Source: Nocardia arthritidis NBRC 100137 (GTDB lineage: Bacteria > Actinomycetota > Actinomycetes > Mycobacteriales > Mycobacteriaceae). From it: 64,000 nucleotides of DNA. The translations under genes and the position numbers were made by a program. The notes beneath the pieces were generated by a model. The model was given only the letters and a program-made list of their open reading frames with translations. It ran no database searches and was not told the origin of the DNA. The stretch lies in NCBI RefSeq assembly GCF_001612765.1, contig NZ_BDBB01000006.1, positions 62,001 to 126,000 on the forward strand. Direction: 5' to 3'. This document shows positions 63,872 to 64,000 of this stretch, piece after piece. Numbering within the stretch: position 1 is the first letter of the stretch; each line of letters starts with the position of its first letter.

Positions 63872-64000
63872 ATTCTCTGCAGGCGGCTCAGGATCTCGTC
63901 CAGCGCCGCACGTCCCGGTGCCCTGCTGGTCTGATCACGAAGGGCCGAATTGGCCGGATCCACCCAGCGCCACAATTCGGGCCCGAATTGGTGGATTCCC
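63868..64000 (-). CDS. Partial gene upstream of moxR (3' end only), likely DUF4350-type
   Basis: An open frame enters from the right edge and ends at 63868 (ELWRWVDPANSALRDQTSRA, then LDEILSRLQRM, stop). Its stop overlaps the moxR GTG. The M. tuberculosis order Rv3691-moxR2-Rv3693 suggests the DUF4350 membrane protein, but only 43 residues are visible, so the family is inferred from context. Confidence 0.65.
   Translation of the reverse strand, partial: GIHQFGPELWRWVDPANSALRDQTSRAPGRAALDEILSRLQRM

Overview
The window is a high-GC actinobacterial chromosome segment, most likely from Nocardia or a close mycolic-acid relative (inference). The grounds are Mycobacterium/Rhodococcus-type cholesterol genes, an orphan type VII (ESX) substrate locus with an EspG-like chaperone, an EspR-like regulator and a DUF397/Scr1 pair. 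Frequent GTG starts and 1-4 bp ATGA/GTGA gene overlaps are typical of this group. I saw no rRNA, tRNA, CRISPR array, transposase or integrase.

The backbone is a steroid (cholesterol) catabolic cluster split by accessory genes. Block 1 (16-5139) holds ltp3, an F420-type oxidoreductase, a SnoaL-like protein, cyp125 and fadA5 (side-chain degradation). Block 2 (8831-14236) holds two SDR genes of the Rv3548c/Rv3549c type facing echA20-ipdA-ipdB-ipdC (ring C/D degradation). Block 3 (26270-36990) holds fadA6-kstR2, then ipdF-fadE30 facing fadD3-enoyl-CoA hydratase-fadE31-fadE32-fadE33 (HIP degradation). Block 4 (45314-50593) holds kshA plus a small partner gene facing hsaA-hsaD-hsaC-hsaB (ring A/B opening). 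Block 5 (53416-60708) holds a KstD-like flavoprotein gene with hsaE-hsaG-hsaF facing kstD, followed by a MaoC-type hydratase gene. Together they cover side-chain thiolysis, delta1-dehydrogenation, 9alpha-hydroxylation, meta-cleavage, hydrolysis and HIP beta-oxidation. The fadE28-fadE29-chsH1-chsH2-ltp2 operon, kshB, kstR and mce4 are not in the window.

Regulation can be read from the DNA. Exact KstR motifs (TnnAACnnGTTnnA) lie in the cyp125/fadA5, kshA/hsaA and flavoprotein/kstD divergent regions, each with a second one-mismatch copy. Three 18-bp KstR2-type palindromes (ACCAAGCAnnTGCTTGGT-like) lie before the block 2 SDR/echA20 pair, before kstR2, and between fadE30 and fadD3.

Accessory regions sit between the blocks. 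At 5140-8696 there is an EspR-like regulator, a nested inverted repeat, and an operon of a repeat-rich secreted protein, an ImmA/IrrE peptidase and a multi-TM protein. At 14523-26141 there is a PEBP-like protein, a damaged toxin-like locus, a TetR-controlled two-gene operon with a 46-bp two-layer palindrome, a VOC remnant, a Scr1/DUF397 pair, DUF4254, an ESX substrate/EspG locus and a Lys-Gly-repeat secreted protein. At 37203-45144 there are a BBE oxidase, a cupin pseudogene, MarR-MFS, DUF427, AraC, a saccharopine-dehydrogenase-like protein, DUF985 and an MBL hydrolase. At 50650-53385 there are a Phd/PIN toxin-antitoxin pair, a 3-hydroxyacyl-CoA dehydrogenase, a YdeI-like protein and a lipase fragment. 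The right end (61147-64000) is a MoxR-DUF58-membrane operon that runs off the window.
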